Shown: positions 9,443-18,965, counted from the stretch's first letter. The stretch: DNA of 64,000 nucleotides from JAJVID01 sp963743425 (GCA_963743425.1 CAVUPU010000004.1:868001-932000), one strand, 5' to 3'. Made by a program: numbers and translations. The notes: generated by a model not told the origin, from the sequence alone.

Positions 9443-9793
9443 ATGAAACACTACAAGCTGAACGAAATCCCCGAAGAGAACGTCACTGATCTTTTTTCGC
9501 GGAAATTCTTTACTGGCGAAAAGATCACTTTTGCTTTCCTGAATATAAAGAAGGGCTGCGTGGTGCCGCTGCATCACCACGACAGCGAGCAGTTCAGTTA
9601 CTGCATCACCGGCGCGCTGCGCTTTAGAATCGGCGACGAAGAGTTGACGCTCAACGCGGGCGAGATGGTTCAAATCCCGTCGAACATCCCGCACGAAGCC
9701 GTCGCGACGGAAGACTTCACAGGCATTGACGTTTTCAGCCCAATCCGCGCCGATTGGCGGGACGGCAGCGATGATTATTTGAGACGGAAATAA
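9443..9793 (+). CDS. Small cupin-domain protein
   Basis: A 116-residue single-domain cupin. Motif 1 is seen as PLHHHDSEQFSYCITGAL and motif 2 as GEMVQIPSNIPHEAVA, giving the His/Glu metal ligands of the beta-barrel. The ATG at 9443 is preceded by GGAGAGA and lies 10 bases after the peptidase stop, so it is likely in the same transcript. Stand-alone cupins of this size may be metalloenzymes or ligand sensors; no specific reaction can be assigned. It converges with the glycosyltransferase gene, whose stop is 5 bases away; an inverted CTCATCG/CGATGAG pair at 9797-9816 could form a bidirectional hairpin there. Confidence 0.85.
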   Translation: MKHYKLNEIPEENVTDLFSRKFFTGEKITFAFLNIKKGCVVPLHHHDSEQFSYCITGALRFRIGDEELTLNAGEMVQIPSNIPHEAVATEDFTGIDVFSPIRADWRDGSDDYLRRK

Positions 9794-9798
9794 TGGTC

Positions 9799-11097
9799 TC
9801 ATCGTTTTTGCGATGAGGAGGGCTCCGAAGACGGACATCTTCTCGGCCTCGCCGCTTTTCCCGTCTGGCCTCGTTGCGGGGGGCGATGAAGTATAACGGT
9901 CTCGTTGGGAGAGATCAGATCATAGGCGATGCCGCGCCAGACGATGCGCGTGGTCTTGGCCGAAGCGATGATGTTGTATAGATAGATCAGCGAGACGACT
10001 GGCCCGAGCGACAGATAAGCCCACCACTTTCTTCCTTGTCCGGCGGCAAGCAGCCGCGCCGCCACGACCGCGCGGATCGCGCCCGTGATCGCGCCGAACA
10101 GAAAGACGCCGGCGAGCAAGAACACCAGCGGGCGATTCGGGGTCCCGGTCAGTGAGGAGGCGATCAGCCATAAGAGGCCGCCCCAGAAAGTCAGGTTGAA
10201 AAGCCCGTGAGATAGGCAGGTGAGGCGCCAGACGCGCGGCGAATAGACCCGGGTGATGCGCATCTGCCGCGTGGTGAATTCGAGCAGATCTTTGACCGTC
10301 ACTTCCGAGCTCGACGCGACCAGGCATTGGGGCACGAACTTTATGCGCTGCCCGCGCTCGCGAACCGCAGAGGTCAGAACGTAATCGTCGCTCAGCGCGC
10401 CTTGCCAGCGTTCTTTAACTCCGATCCCTTCGAAATTTTCGCGGCGAATCGCCATTGAGCCTCCCCAGGCGAATCCGGAACGCTCGCCGAGCAGCGCCAG
10501 CGCGCTCGCGTTCCATGCCGAAAGCAGGGTAGAGGCGAAGCTCTGCGCCAGATTGGGCGCTTCATTTGAGGGCAGGTACCAGCGATAACCTGTCGTCGCG
10601 CCGACCTGCTGGTCGCCGAGCGGCGCGACCAGCTCGGCGAGCCAGTTGCGCGCCGGTCGCATGTCGGAATCGGCGAAGACCAGCGCCTCGACGCGACGAT
10701 CGATCGAATTCAGCGTCTCGATCGCCGCGAGCAGGTTGTGGACTTTCTGTCCCTGGTTCTTGGCCTCGCCGGCCACGACCATCCACGTCGGAGGGGCCAG
10801 ACGACGGCGCTGTTTGAGCAGGCGCGCGAGGACGCCGTGCGCCGGATCGTTCTCGCTCTCAGTGACGAAGACGACCTCGTAATCGCGATAATCCTGCGCC
10901 AGGATCGCCTGGATGTTCTCTTCAAAACCATGTTCGAGTCCCCGGCAGGGAACGATCACAACGGCCTTGGGCTGGTGGCGCGTCTGTCGCGCCGGGCGCC
11001 GGCGTAACGCGTAACGCGTGAAACGCATCGCCGCGATCAGCGCGAGGAAGCTCTGTATGAAGAGGAGGGAACCGAGAATAGAGAAGGATGTGTCCAT
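9799..11097 (-). CDS. Membrane glycosyltransferase, family 2 / ceramide-glucosyltransferase (GT21, HpnI)-like
   Basis: A 432-residue protein: one N-terminal membrane helix (residues 5-25), a cytoplasmic GT-A domain and three or four C-terminal helices. Nucleotide-sugar binding motifs are visible: VVIVPCRG at the start of the domain, FADSD (metal-binding DxD, near residue 140), LSDDYVL (general base region) and RQMRITR, the equivalent of the (Q/R)xxRW motif of processive or lipid glycosyltransferases. This layout matches GT21 ceramide glucosyltransferases and HpnI. The acceptor is probably a lipid at the inner membrane. No hopanoid genes are adjacent, so HpnI itself is not claimed. Confidence 0.85.
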   Translation of the reverse strand: MDTSFSILGSLLFIQSFLALIAAMRFTRYALRRRPARQTRHQPKAVVIVPCRGLEHGFEENIQAILAQDYRDYEVVFVTESENDPAHGVLARLLKQRRRLAPPTWMVVAGEAKNQGQKVHNLLAAIETLNSIDRRVEALVFADSDMRPARNWLAELVAPLGDQQVGATTGYRWYLPSNEAPNLAQSFASTLLSAWNASALALLGERSGFAWGGSMAIRRENFEGIGVKERWQGALSDDYVLTSAVRERGQRIKFVPQCLVASSSEVTVKDLLEFTTRQMRITRVYSPRVWRLTCLSHGLFNLTFWGGLLWLIASSLTGTPNRPLVFLLAGVFLFGAITGAIRAVVAARLLAAGQGRKWWAYLSLGPVVSLIYLYNIIASAKTTRIVWRGIAYDLISPNETVILHRPPQRGQTGKAARPRRCPSSEPSSSQKR

Positions 11098-11150
11098 AGC
11101 CGTGGGGTTTACGGAAAACTCCGAGATCTGAAAAACCTTTGTCTAACCGC

Positions 11151-12452
11151 TTATTGCGCAATAGCCGCTTTGCTCGATTGTGTCTCCGCGATTTTTCGTT
11201 CGATCATATCGACGATGCGGGAGGGCGGCTCATCGGCGAGCGCCAGCCGCTTCGCTTCGATGACGAGCGCGGCCAGGGCCTGAGCCTGATCGTGGAAGCG
11301 CGAATCACGGGCGATCAGGTCTTCGATGACGCGACGTTCGCGTTCGGCGCGCGACACGCCTTCGCTCAAGCCGGCCGCGACGGCGTATTCGACGGGCACG
11401 GTCTGGTTCTTCATCATCACCAGCAGCGGGTTGAATTCCTTTTTGATCTCATCGCGCAATCGGTTGATCTCGAGCAGCGACGATTTGAATCCCAGACGTC
11501 CGCGCAGCGTGAGTTCTATAACCGGCGCTTCTCCGAGGCTTGCGGCGCCGGCTTCAGGCGGATTGTGCGGGGTGATTTCGCGGCGGAGTTGGGAGAAGAG
11601 GGTTTCGCGCAACTCCTCAGGCGTCGAGTAGCCGCTCGCGTCTATGCTCAACCGCAGGACCGGGCGCTGATGGTAATCGCGCATCAGGCGGGCGTTGTGA
11701 TTGCCGTCGACGACCTCGACCAGATAGGCGCCGCGAACGTTCGCGTATTCGTCGACGCTGCAGGCTTCGAGCGATCCCGGATTGTAAACCCACCCGTCGA
11801 TCTCGAAGCTTTTGTGGGTGTGGCCGAGCGCCAGGTAGTCGATGTAAGACCTGAGCTTGTTGATCTCCGCCACGGGCAACGCGGGAATCGGGCGATTTAT
11901 CTGCCCCTCGACGTCGGTGTGCAGCATCATCACGTTGAAATGGCGCGGGCTGCGGTGTTCGCGCAGTTGATCGATCAGGGCCGGGAGCGATTTGCCGACT
12001 GTCGAGCCGTACCAGACGGAGCCGAATATGCGGACGCCGTCGATGTCAATGTACGACCCCTCGCGCTTCTTATCGTCCCAGGGGATGAGATTGACGACGC
12101 CATCGTTATAGACCGGTTCGAGCAGCTTGATGTACCCCCATTGCGAAAGGCTTCGCAGCCAACTGAATTTGCTTTCGGATTCGTGGCAATCGTGGTTGCC
12201 TTCGATCGCGATGACCGGAATCCTGGCTTCGCGCAACCTGCTCAAACAATACATGGCCTGATTCATCGCCTGCGGCTCGACTTTTCGCGCGTCGAAGAAA
12301 TCGCCTGCGATCAGCACGAAAGACACCTCTTCGGCCAGCGCGTAACGTTCGATGCAATCGCGCCACGCATAGAAGAAGTCGCGCGCGCGGTCTTCCGAGC
12401 GGTAACGACGAATTCCCAAATGAATGTCCGCGATGTGGAGAAATTTGATCAT
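11151..12452 (-). CDS. SbcD-like DNA repair exonuclease (calcineurin-type phosphoesterase)
   Basis: A 433-residue protein from ATG 12452. Metallophosphoesterase motifs are in order: DIHLG (residues 8-12), GDFFDAR (about 50), GNHD (about 93), LHTDVEG (about 175) and GHTHK (about 215). These form the two-metal nuclease site of SbcD/Mre11. The C-terminal 150 residues include a helical stretch that in SbcD contacts the SbcC coiled-coil ATPase. No sbcC-like ATPase gene occurs in this window, so the partner, if any, is elsewhere. Expected role: processing of DNA hairpins and ends. With so many long palindromes in this region, a hairpin nuclease is noteworthy, though the link is only inference. Confidence 0.85.
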   Translation of the reverse strand: MIKFLHIADIHLGIRRYRSEDRARDFFYAWRDCIERYALAEEVSFVLIAGDFFDARKVEPQAMNQAMYCLSRLREARIPVIAIEGNHDCHESESKFSWLRSLSQWGYIKLLEPVYNDGVVNLIPWDDKKREGSYIDIDGVRIFGSVWYGSTVGKSLPALIDQLREHRSPRHFNVMMLHTDVEGQINRPIPALPVAEINKLRSYIDYLALGHTHKSFEIDGWVYNPGSLEACSVDEYANVRGAYLVEVVDGNHNARLMRDYHQRPVLRLSIDASGYSTPEELRETLFSQLRREITPHNPPEAGAASLGEAPVIELTLRGRLGFKSSLLEINRLRDEIKKEFNPLLVMMKNQTVPVEYAVAAGLSEGVSRAERERRVIEDLIARDSRFHDQAQALAALVIEAKRLALADEPPSRIVDMIERKIAETQSSKAAIAQ

Positions 12453-12545
12453 AGGCGCGGCGAGTATAGCACGTGATAACAGCAATAGGCTGCCATAAAC
12501 CCCAAAGGTTACTGACAGCCTATTGTTGCTGGGGTGAGGACCCAC

Positions 12546-13442
12546 TTTGCGCTACCGCGCTCCCAGCAGGGACTTCATATGCCCCCGGACTTAATAGAAA
12601 TGTAAGAGAGGCGCGTTATAGCTGGAGAAGATGATGATTGGGCTGCGGCCGTTCAACGCGCATAGCGTCCGCCTCAACGACTATTGAGGTCGGCCCGCAG
12701 GTCACATCACTCGGTGTGCCCCGTTCCCCAAGCGATGTGACTCGCGAACCGAAGCTGTAATCACTCTGAAAATTTACTGTTTGGTTGACTCGATTGAAGT
12801 CTTGGTCTCGATTCGCGGGTTACGCAATTCAGTGTGCCCCGTTCCCTAAACGACGTAACCCGCGAATCGAAGCTGTAAAAGCTGTATTAGACCCGCAAGC
12901 TACGTCGCCCGGCGTGCCCCGTAATGCCGAGCGGCATAGCCTGCGGATCACTTCAAGCGGCGCCAGCCCAAATCCGACCCCCGTGTTTTCTTCAGGCCGG
13001 CGACCGCAAGCTCAGGATGTTTGATCCTTATTCTCTTTCTCAAAAAACTGTCTGTCAGTTGCACTACTTGATGTCTTGTTTGTGCAATCCACCAATGCAA
13101 CGAATGTGCCAAGCAGAGCGGCAGATTCCCGGCTGTGCGCTAAATGCTCTAGTAGCTAGGCTTATTGTGTTTGACTCGGGTTTTGAGGAGGCGACTTTCT
13201 CGGCTAATGATCGGCCAGAGACTTCAGTTATGTCTATGATTGTAGACATGCGACAGTTGCAATTGTCTACAATTGATGACAGCAGTTGATTACAGCATTA
13301 AGGTTGTTTGCTGTTATCTAAATCCGCGAAAGAATACTCCATCCATAGCGCTAGCTTGGACTGAGATGAATTTCGCATCGTGGGCGCTTCGCCCACGATT
13401 GACAGTATTTAAAACACTTGCCTATCTGATGTAAGATGTCTC
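12546..13442. other. Gene-free interval holding a repeat cluster
   Basis: About 900 bases without a convincing gene. The first half carries three related hairpins (12694-12949, listed separately). An imperfect inverted repeat around CAATAGGCTG/CAGCCTATTG lies just before it (12483-12525). From 13000 to 13440 nothing was recognised apart from the approach to a TnpB remnant. Confidence 0.5.
12694..12949. repeat. Three hairpins with a constant loop and changing arms (family B)
   Basis: Three stem-loops share the loop core GTGCCCCGT: unit 1 (arms GTCACATC 12701-12708 and GATGTGAC 12734-12741), unit 2 (16-bp perfect arms 12809-12824 and 12854-12869) and unit 3 (about 12892-12946, arms CCGCA/TGCGG plus GCTA/TAGC). 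Units 1 and 2 have nearly identical 25-base loops (TCRGTGTGCCCCGTTCCCYA). The arms differ between units, yet each remains self-complementary. Units 1 and 2 are also followed by the same GAAGCTGTAA tail. Confidence 0.75.
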
Positions 13443-13753
13443 GTGGTAGTTCAAAAGGCCTTCAAGTATAGATTCTTTACCACCGTTGATCAGGCGGCTC
13501 AACTCGCTAAGACTTTTGGCTGCGCCCGCTATGTTTACAATCGGGCGTTGGAGTTTCGCACTTCGGCCCGGCGACATGAGAAGAAATCCGTTGACTATCA
13601 CATTACCTCCGCCAAACTCACCGAATGGAAAAAGGAGCCTGAGAAAGCCTTTCTTTCCGAAGTCAGTGTGGACATCTGTTAGAAGAATTGCCGCTGTCGG
13701 TTCGAGAGTGGGAATGCCCGAGATGCGGAGCGCATCACGACCGAGATAAAAAC
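13443..13753 (+). pseudogene. Decayed TnpB (IS200/IS605 family) with internal deletion
   Basis: Positions 13443-13682 encode a typical OrfB_IS605 N-terminus (VQKAFKYRF, then CARYVYNRALEFR), ending in a stop. Immediately after, 13688-13753 encode only the C-terminal TnpB zinc-ribbon end (WECPRCGAHHDRDKN), including the last RuvC Asp. The roughly 300 residues in between, including the first RuvC Asp and Glu, are missing. The remnant runs in frame, without a stop, into the ABC permease gene at 13754. It is not functional as a nuclease. Confidence 0.85.
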
Positions 13754-15346
13754 ATGCGAGAAGAATTTTTCAAACATCTGTGGACGCTGACACGATTGCG
13801 TTACCGGCTGATCTGGGCGCAGATGCGCACAAGCAATGGGAGGATCATCCTGCTCATTGCGCTCTATCTGCTCGGAGGTTCGGTCGCCATCCTGATGGCT
13901 TTCGGCGGGTTGGGCGCTGCGATTGTGGAAAGCGATCTCGATCAGGGCGGAAGCCTGGCGCGATGGACACTAACCATGCTTTTCATCAATGGAATAATCC
14001 TGAGCCTGATGGTCGGAGTGGGGACTCAGGAGGCGTTTTCAGAGGAGTCGCTGCGCCGTTACCCGCTGAGAGCGAAGGAGTGGTTCATAATCAGACAGTT
14101 AATCGGGCTGCTGGATCCCGTCTGGGCGTTTATGGCCGCCGGCGCGTTGGGACTCGCTGTCGGATTTTCGTGGTTTGGTAGAGGCGTAATTGTATTGGGG
14201 GCGCTGGCGGCGGCTTTGTTCGTCGCGGCCAGCTACCTTGCCACAGTCTGTCTGCTTTCGCTCGTCGGCCGCATTATGCGTTCGCGGGCGACTTCGTCCG
14301 CGCTGGGAATAATCATATTGGCGATGATCTCATTCGGTCCTTTGGCGATGGCGCTGCTCGCCGCTTCGGAGGCCGACGGCGTGTGGAGATTGATCGAACA
14401 TCTCTTGCTATTCACTCCTCCGGGAGCGGCGGCGACGATGATGGCGGAGGATCGTTGGCCTATAGCGTTTGGCGCGGCGGCTCTGTTGGTCGTCTGGGTG
14501 GCGGCGCTGACCCTGATGTTGAAGAAGCTCGAAAGTCTGCGGCCCGGCGCCGAGTCGAACATTTCAGGCGGAATATCCTGGGACGGCTTTTACGATCAGA
14601 TCGCCGGGTTGTTCGGCCGCCAATACGCGCCGTTGGTGAGCAAATCTTTGCGCTACCATTTGCGTTGCAATCCGGTCAGGTTCAGCCTGCTGACCTCGCC
14701 GCTCTTTGTATTGTTCGCCAAATTCCTGGTTCCGGGACGCAGCGCGCGCGGAGAGGTTATTATCACTCTCGCGCTCTTCTTCATGACCGGCAGCGCGGTC
14801 AGCGTCTCAATGACTCTCAACCTGTTCGGTTATGACGGCGCCGGCGTCCGCCGCTACGCGGTTCTGCCATCCACGTTCGCCACGGCGTTGCGAGCTGGCA
14901 GTCTCGCTTCCCTGTTGTTGCGCGCGGTCGCCATGCTGGCAGCGTTCGCCTTGTGGATAGTCTTCACGCGGGAAAGTTCAGACGCCAGGATGCTTCTGAT
15001 GATATTGGGGATTGCCGGCGCCAGCCTTTTCCTGTTCAATGCGCTTGGGCTTTGGACGAGCGTCTTATCTCCGAAGGCCGCCAATTTCGACTCGATATGG
15101 AACAACCGGCTTTCGTTCGGCGCGAACGTGGCGTTGTTCTGTGGAGTGTTCGCTCCGTACATGATCGCGATAGTGTTTTCCGAAAGCCTCGATCCCGCCG
15201 ATCTGTTGCGCTTCTGGGGCCTGGCGCTGGCGCTGATGGCGTTGAGCGTCGCGTTTTATCTCTTTTCAATGAAAGCGGTCGAGCCGGTCTTGAATTGGCG
15301 ACGGGAGAAATTGATCAATCTGATCGCCGGGGCGAGAGACAATTAA
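13754..15346 (+). CDS. ABC-2 type transporter permease
   Basis: About 530 residues with some 10-12 hydrophobic segments (for example around residues 25-60, 75-105, 125-165, 190-225 and the last 130 residues). It pairs with the ATPase gene that starts at the base after its stop codon, forming a two-gene ABC exporter operon. I place the start at ATG 13754 because residues upstream in the same frame are a TnpB zinc-ribbon remnant, not part of a permease; no good SD is seen, so the native 5' end may have been lost or altered by the insertion. The substrate is unknown. Location: inner membrane. Confidence 0.85.
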   Translation: MREEFFKHLWTLTRLRYRLIWAQMRTSNGRIILLIALYLLGGSVAILMAFGGLGAAIVESDLDQGGSLARWTLTMLFINGIILSLMVGVGTQEAFSEESLRRYPLRAKEWFIIRQLIGLLDPVWAFMAAGALGLAVGFSWFGRGVIVLGALAAALFVAASYLATVCLLSLVGRIMRSRATSSALGIIILAMISFGPLAMALLAASEADGVWRLIEHLLLFTPPGAAATMMAEDRWPIAFGAAALLVVWVAALTLMLKKLESLRPGAESNISGGISWDGFYDQIAGLFGRQYAPLVSKSLRYHLRCNPVRFSLLTSPLFVLFAKFLVPGRSARGEVIITLALFFMTGSAVSVSMTLNLFGYDGAGVRRYAVLPSTFATALRAGSLASLLLRAVAMLAAFALWIVFTRESSDARMLLMILGIAGASLFLFNALGLWTSVLSPKAANFDSIWNNRLSFGANVALFCGVFAPYMIAIVFSESLDPADLLRFWGLALALMALSVAFYLFSMKAVEPVLNWRREKLINLIAGARDN

Positions 15347-16180
<834 letters not shown>

Positions 16181-16276
16181 TCGAACCTGGCGCGCCAATC
16201 AACGTATAAGCTTCACGAAAGAAATCAATTTTCCGAGGCGCCTTACATGTGGCGCTGCGACGACCTGAAACCATGA

Positions 16277-16382
16277 AAATCGCCCCCGGGTACGCATCCC
16301 TTGGGAGCGCGCTTGGCTTCCATCACTCGTCCAATGATCGAAGTCGAGCACGCTCCCAAGCGATGCGTACCCGGGGATTTTC
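16277..16382. repeat. Palindromic repeat with CCGGGTACGCATC arms
   Basis: Left arm about 16277-16309 and right arm about 16351-16382 are inverted copies with small differences (GGGTACGCATC, then CTTGGGAGCG, versus CGCTCCCAAG, then CGATGCGTACCC), around a 40-base loop. The inner motif CCCAAGCGATG also occurs in unit 1 of the hairpin cluster at 12694-12949, suggesting a common family. It occupies the gap between the ABC operon and the zinc-ribbon gene and ends just before the latter's SD. Confidence 0.75.
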
Positions 16383-16395
16383 GGAGGAAATTGCG

Positions 16396-16914
16396 ATGTA
16401 TTGTCCAAACTGCGCAGCCCCGTTTGACGGGGTGAAATTTTGCCGCTCGTGTGGCTCGAACGTGAGCCTGGTTCCACAGGCGATGTCAGGACAATTGCCT
16501 CAATCCGATGACGCCGAAGACGAGCGACATCGAGGCCATCGTCATCGCAGAAAGAAAGAACCGACTGTTGAGAGCGCAGTAACCGAATTTTTTGCCGGAA
16601 TAGGTTTTGTGGTCGCTGCGATTGGGTTTCTAGTTTACGTCCCTAAAGGAGAATTTTGGGAGTGGTTGCTGGGATGGTCGATGCTGATTCCGGCCTTCGT
16701 GTTGATCGGCGAAGGCGTCGGCAAATATTTGCGATGGAAAGAACACCAGCGCAAACAAACATCGCTCAAAGAGCCGGAAAACCAGCCTGGCGCTTATCAA
16801 TCGCCTTCGCAGACCCCCGCGCTCTCCGCTCCCACGACATCAGAACTCGTTAAGCCGTCGAGCGTCGCCGAGCAGACCACCAGACACCTCGAATCTTCGC
16901 GCCAGCGCGAATAG
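16396..16914 (+). CDS. Zinc-ribbon membrane protein
   Basis: A 172-residue protein from ATG 16396, with a GGAGGAAA SD. The N-terminus is a rubredoxin-like zinc ribbon (CPNCAAPFDGVKFCRSCG, Cys at residues about 3, 6, 16, 19), followed by a charged linker, two membrane helices (residues about 65-115) and a Pro/Ser-rich tail. Two similar proteins occur at 32772 and 34944. Such zinc-ribbon proteins are common in Acidobacteriota but have no known role. It is not obviously in an operon. Confidence 0.75.
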   Translation: MYCPNCAAPFDGVKFCRSCGSNVSLVPQAMSGQLPQSDDAEDERHRGHRHRRKKEPTVESAVTEFFAGIGFVVAAIGFLVYVPKGEFWEWLLGWSMLIPAFVLIGEGVGKYLRWKEHQRKQTSLKEPENQPGAYQSPSQTPALSAPTTSELVKPSSVAEQTTRHLESSRQRE

Positions 16915-17011
16915 AATTTGCCCGAGCAATTGCTTGACAACCTCCGAGCCACGCGGCTATTTTTGTTTTTTCCTCAAGGCTCCGATTTTCTTACTGTAAG
17001 GAGTTGCAACA

Positions 17012-17809
17012 TTGGCTAAGGCTAAAGCGCGAGCTTCCGCACAAAAACTGAAGCATGATCCATTAATAAAACAGTATCTGGCCACTTCCGCATGGGCCAG
17101 AGAGCGTTCGCGCCCGATCGTGAAATGGTTGCTGATCGCGGGGGGTGTGATCGCGCTCGGCGCGCTCGTCTCGTGGTTCTTTTCGAGCCGCGCGAAGAAC
17201 GCCGCTGAATTAATGGCCAGGGCTATGACCGTGCGCCAGGCGAGGGTCCAAAACCCGCTTCCAACCCTCGCTCCGGGCGAGTACGCTTACACGACTGAAG
17301 ACGAAAAGCACCGCGCGGCTTACCAGGCCTTCACACAGGCGGCGAACGAGTATGCTTCATACAACGGCGATACGGCGCGCTATTTCGCCGCGATCCATCA
17401 GCTCCATTTCGAGGCCGACAAGGCCGAAGCGACCTTGAAAGAGATTGCGCAAAAAGATTCCGACACGGGCGCCCAGGCGCGCATGGCTCTTGCCCAACGT
17501 TTCGAGGCCGTCGGCAAGAACGATGACGCGATCGCCGAATATCAGAAGCTGAAGGCCAGGCCGGGGCCGATTCCTCCAGCATTGATTGACCTGAGCATGG
17601 CGCGCGTTTACGAGGCTGTGGGGAAGACAAAAGAGGCCGTTGACCTCTATTTCGCCATCGCCAGCAACAAGGACTTGCGGAGCGCCCAAGTGGGTACCGC
17701 AGCCGTTGATCGGCTCGCCGCCATAGCGCCGGAAAAGGTGGATCAATTGCCGCCTCCTGAGCCGACCGGCCCGAGGTTCCCAGGCGCCGGGGCGATGCCG
17801 TTTAATTAA
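17012..17809 (+). CDS. Membrane-anchored TPR-like protein
   Basis: 265 residues with a likely TTG start at 17012 (SD AAGGAG, 8-base spacing). A short cytoplasmic N-terminus is followed by one membrane helix (residues about 37-57) and a periplasmic helical-repeat region (residues about 100-240) with TPR-like units such as RFEAVGKNDDAIAEYQKL and RVYEAVGKTKEAVDLYF. The layout resembles YfgM/BamD-type proteins that act as periplasmic adaptors. Its stop codon abuts the ATG of the lipoprotein toxin candidate, so the three genes 17012-18695 are probably one operon. Confidence 0.75.
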   Translation: MAKAKARASAQKLKHDPLIKQYLATSAWARERSRPIVKWLLIAGGVIALGALVSWFFSSRAKNAAELMARAMTVRQARVQNPLPTLAPGEYAYTTEDEKHRAAYQAFTQAANEYASYNGDTARYFAAIHQLHFEADKAEATLKEIAQKDSDTGAQARMALAQRFEAVGKNDDAIAEYQKLKARPGPIPPALIDLSMARVYEAVGKTKEAVDLYFAIASNKDLRSAQVGTAAVDRLAAIAPEKVDQLPPPEPTGPRFPGAGAMPFN

Positions 17810-18244
17810 ATGGCCGGAGTGAAATTGTTGTCATGGTTGTTGGCGGCGCTGGCGCTGTTCGGCGCCGGTTGCCGGCAGTCTGATAGCCCCGCCCCGAAGC
17901 AGACGCCGAGACAGCAGACTTCCACCGGTAAAGATCAGGCAGGCGCGATCGTCGTTCGCGCTGAGATCGGCTTTGCGACCAGGCGCAAATTTCTGGATCA
18001 TTACGAGAAGCACGGCGCGGAATTCGGCTCGATCAGTCGAGAAGAATATCTGCGCCAGGCTCAGATTCTGCGCGACAGCCCCGCGGGCGGGGACATCCTC
18101 GAAGCCGTGCGAACCGACGGCGTAATCAGCAGGTTCGACCGTAAGACCGGCGCTTTCCTCGCCTTCAATCCCGATCTGACCATTCGCACATATTTCAAAC
18201 CCAACGACGGCGAAAGATATTTCCGCCGGCAAAGCAAACGATAA
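17810..18244 (+). CDS. Putative lipoprotein with C-terminal RNase-like (BECR-fold?) toxin domain
   Basis: 144 residues. An N-terminal hydrophobic segment ends in a lipobox-like GAGC (Cys21), then a Ser/Pro-rich linker and a domain of about 100 residues. That domain has the pattern FATRRKFLDHYEKHG-EFG, then RFDRKTGAFLAFN and IRTYFKPND. From memory, such sequences occur widely as small stand-alone proteins and as tails of polymorphic toxins related to the barnase/EndoU/colicin/RelE RNase fold; this is inference, not a search result. The gene directly after it, 4 bases away, encodes an acidic cytoplasmic protein that could be its immunity partner. If exported, the domain would act outside the cytoplasm or in another cell. 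Confidence 0.6.
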   Translation: MAGVKLLSWLLAALALFGAGCRQSDSPAPKQTPRQQTSTGKDQAGAIVVRAEIGFATRRKFLDHYEKHGAEFGSISREEYLRQAQILRDSPAGGDILEAVRTDGVISRFDRKTGAFLAFNPDLTIRTYFKPNDGERYFRRQSKR

Positions 18245-18248
18245 GAAA

Positions 18249-18695
18249 ATGAAAGACCCTGTGCGCGATTATTTACGCGAAAAAGGCTGCGGCGAACACG
18301 TTATCGAGGGCGGTCTGGAAGGACTCGTCGAAAGCTGGGAGAAGACCGTTCGCCAGGTCGAGGAGGGGTATTCGCTGACGCTCGATGATTACCTCAACGA
18401 TCTGGACGCGCGGCAATTGATCGCCGAAGCCCTGACTGTGGCGAGCGATCACCAACGCGCGGCGATCAACGCCCGGCTTGGCCGCGCCGACGAAAAGATG
18501 CGAAGCCTGACGGAACCGGCGAAGGTCTGCTTGTGGGGCGAAGAGGTCGCCGAAGAAGAAGGCTGGACTGCGGAAGAGAACTGGTGGTACTTCGCGCGCC
18601 CAGTCAAAGCCGCCGCCGAATTGCTTTTAGAAATTGATGAAATGATGGGTAAAAATATACTTGCCTCACCTGGCTTTATGCCACAAAGCGATTGA
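18249..18695 (+). CDS. Acidic protein of unknown function; candidate immunity protein
   Basis: 148 residues, no signal peptide or membrane helix, strongly acidic (rich in Glu/Asp). Conspicuous stretches are GGLEGLVESWEKTV, GYSLTLDDYLNDLDARQLI and CLWGEEVAEEEGW followed by ENWWYFARP. The position right behind a small exported RNase-like domain, the size and the acidity fit an immunity protein that neutralises it. No characterised family is recognised with certainty. It is the last gene of the 17012-18695 operon and converges with the island on the minus strand. Confidence 0.6.
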   Translation: MKDPVRDYLREKGCGEHVIEGGLEGLVESWEKTVRQVEEGYSLTLDDYLNDLDARQLIAEALTVASDHQRAAINARLGRADEKMRSLTEPAKVCLWGEEVAEEEGWTAEENWWYFARPVKAAAELLLEIDEMMGKNILASPGFMPQSD

Positions 18696-18716
18696 TTACC
18701 TCTCGCGGGTAGATGA

Positions 18717-18965
18717 TCAGCGCGGAGTTTTTTCGGCTTCCCCGTTTGCGATGCGCCGCGCAACATAATCCCTCAGCGCTGGCCTGTTCTGTTCAAGCTG
18801 TGAAATGTCCTCTCCTGGGATACGTAGATGCATGTCTACTCCGTTATCTATCCATTTTAGACTGATGTAGCTATTGTCTTGACCACCACTAGCATCAGCG
18901 GATTCAAGACCAAGTTCTTTGCCGATTTCTCGGATCAGCGTTACTTTTTCATGCGATGTACTCAT
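18717..18965 (-). CDS. Small acidic hypothetical protein
   Basis: 82 residues from ATG 18965, preceded by a strong SD (AAGGAG). The protein is soluble and charged (MSTSHEKVTLIREIGKELG at the start, then ISLKWIDNGVDMHLRIPGED). No family recognised. It is the last of four minus-strand genes that begin with a toxin-antitoxin pair at 20465, separated from DUF3467 by about 110 bases, and belongs to the AT-richer accessory island. Confidence 0.6.
   Translation of the reverse strand: MSTSHEKVTLIREIGKELGLESADASGGQDNSYISLKWIDNGVDMHLRIPGEDISQLEQNRPALRDYVARRIANGEAEKTPR

Noticed and set aside
12694..12949. CRISPR-like array
   Set aside because: Only three units, unequal spacing (about 120 and 80 bases), and each unit is a hairpin with a constant loop rather than a constant repeat with unique spacers; no cas genes.
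12694..12949. Integron attC sites or TnpB guide RNA
   Set aside because: No attC core sites or integrase; the hairpins lie upstream of the TnpB remnant, whereas the guide RNA comes from the 3' end.
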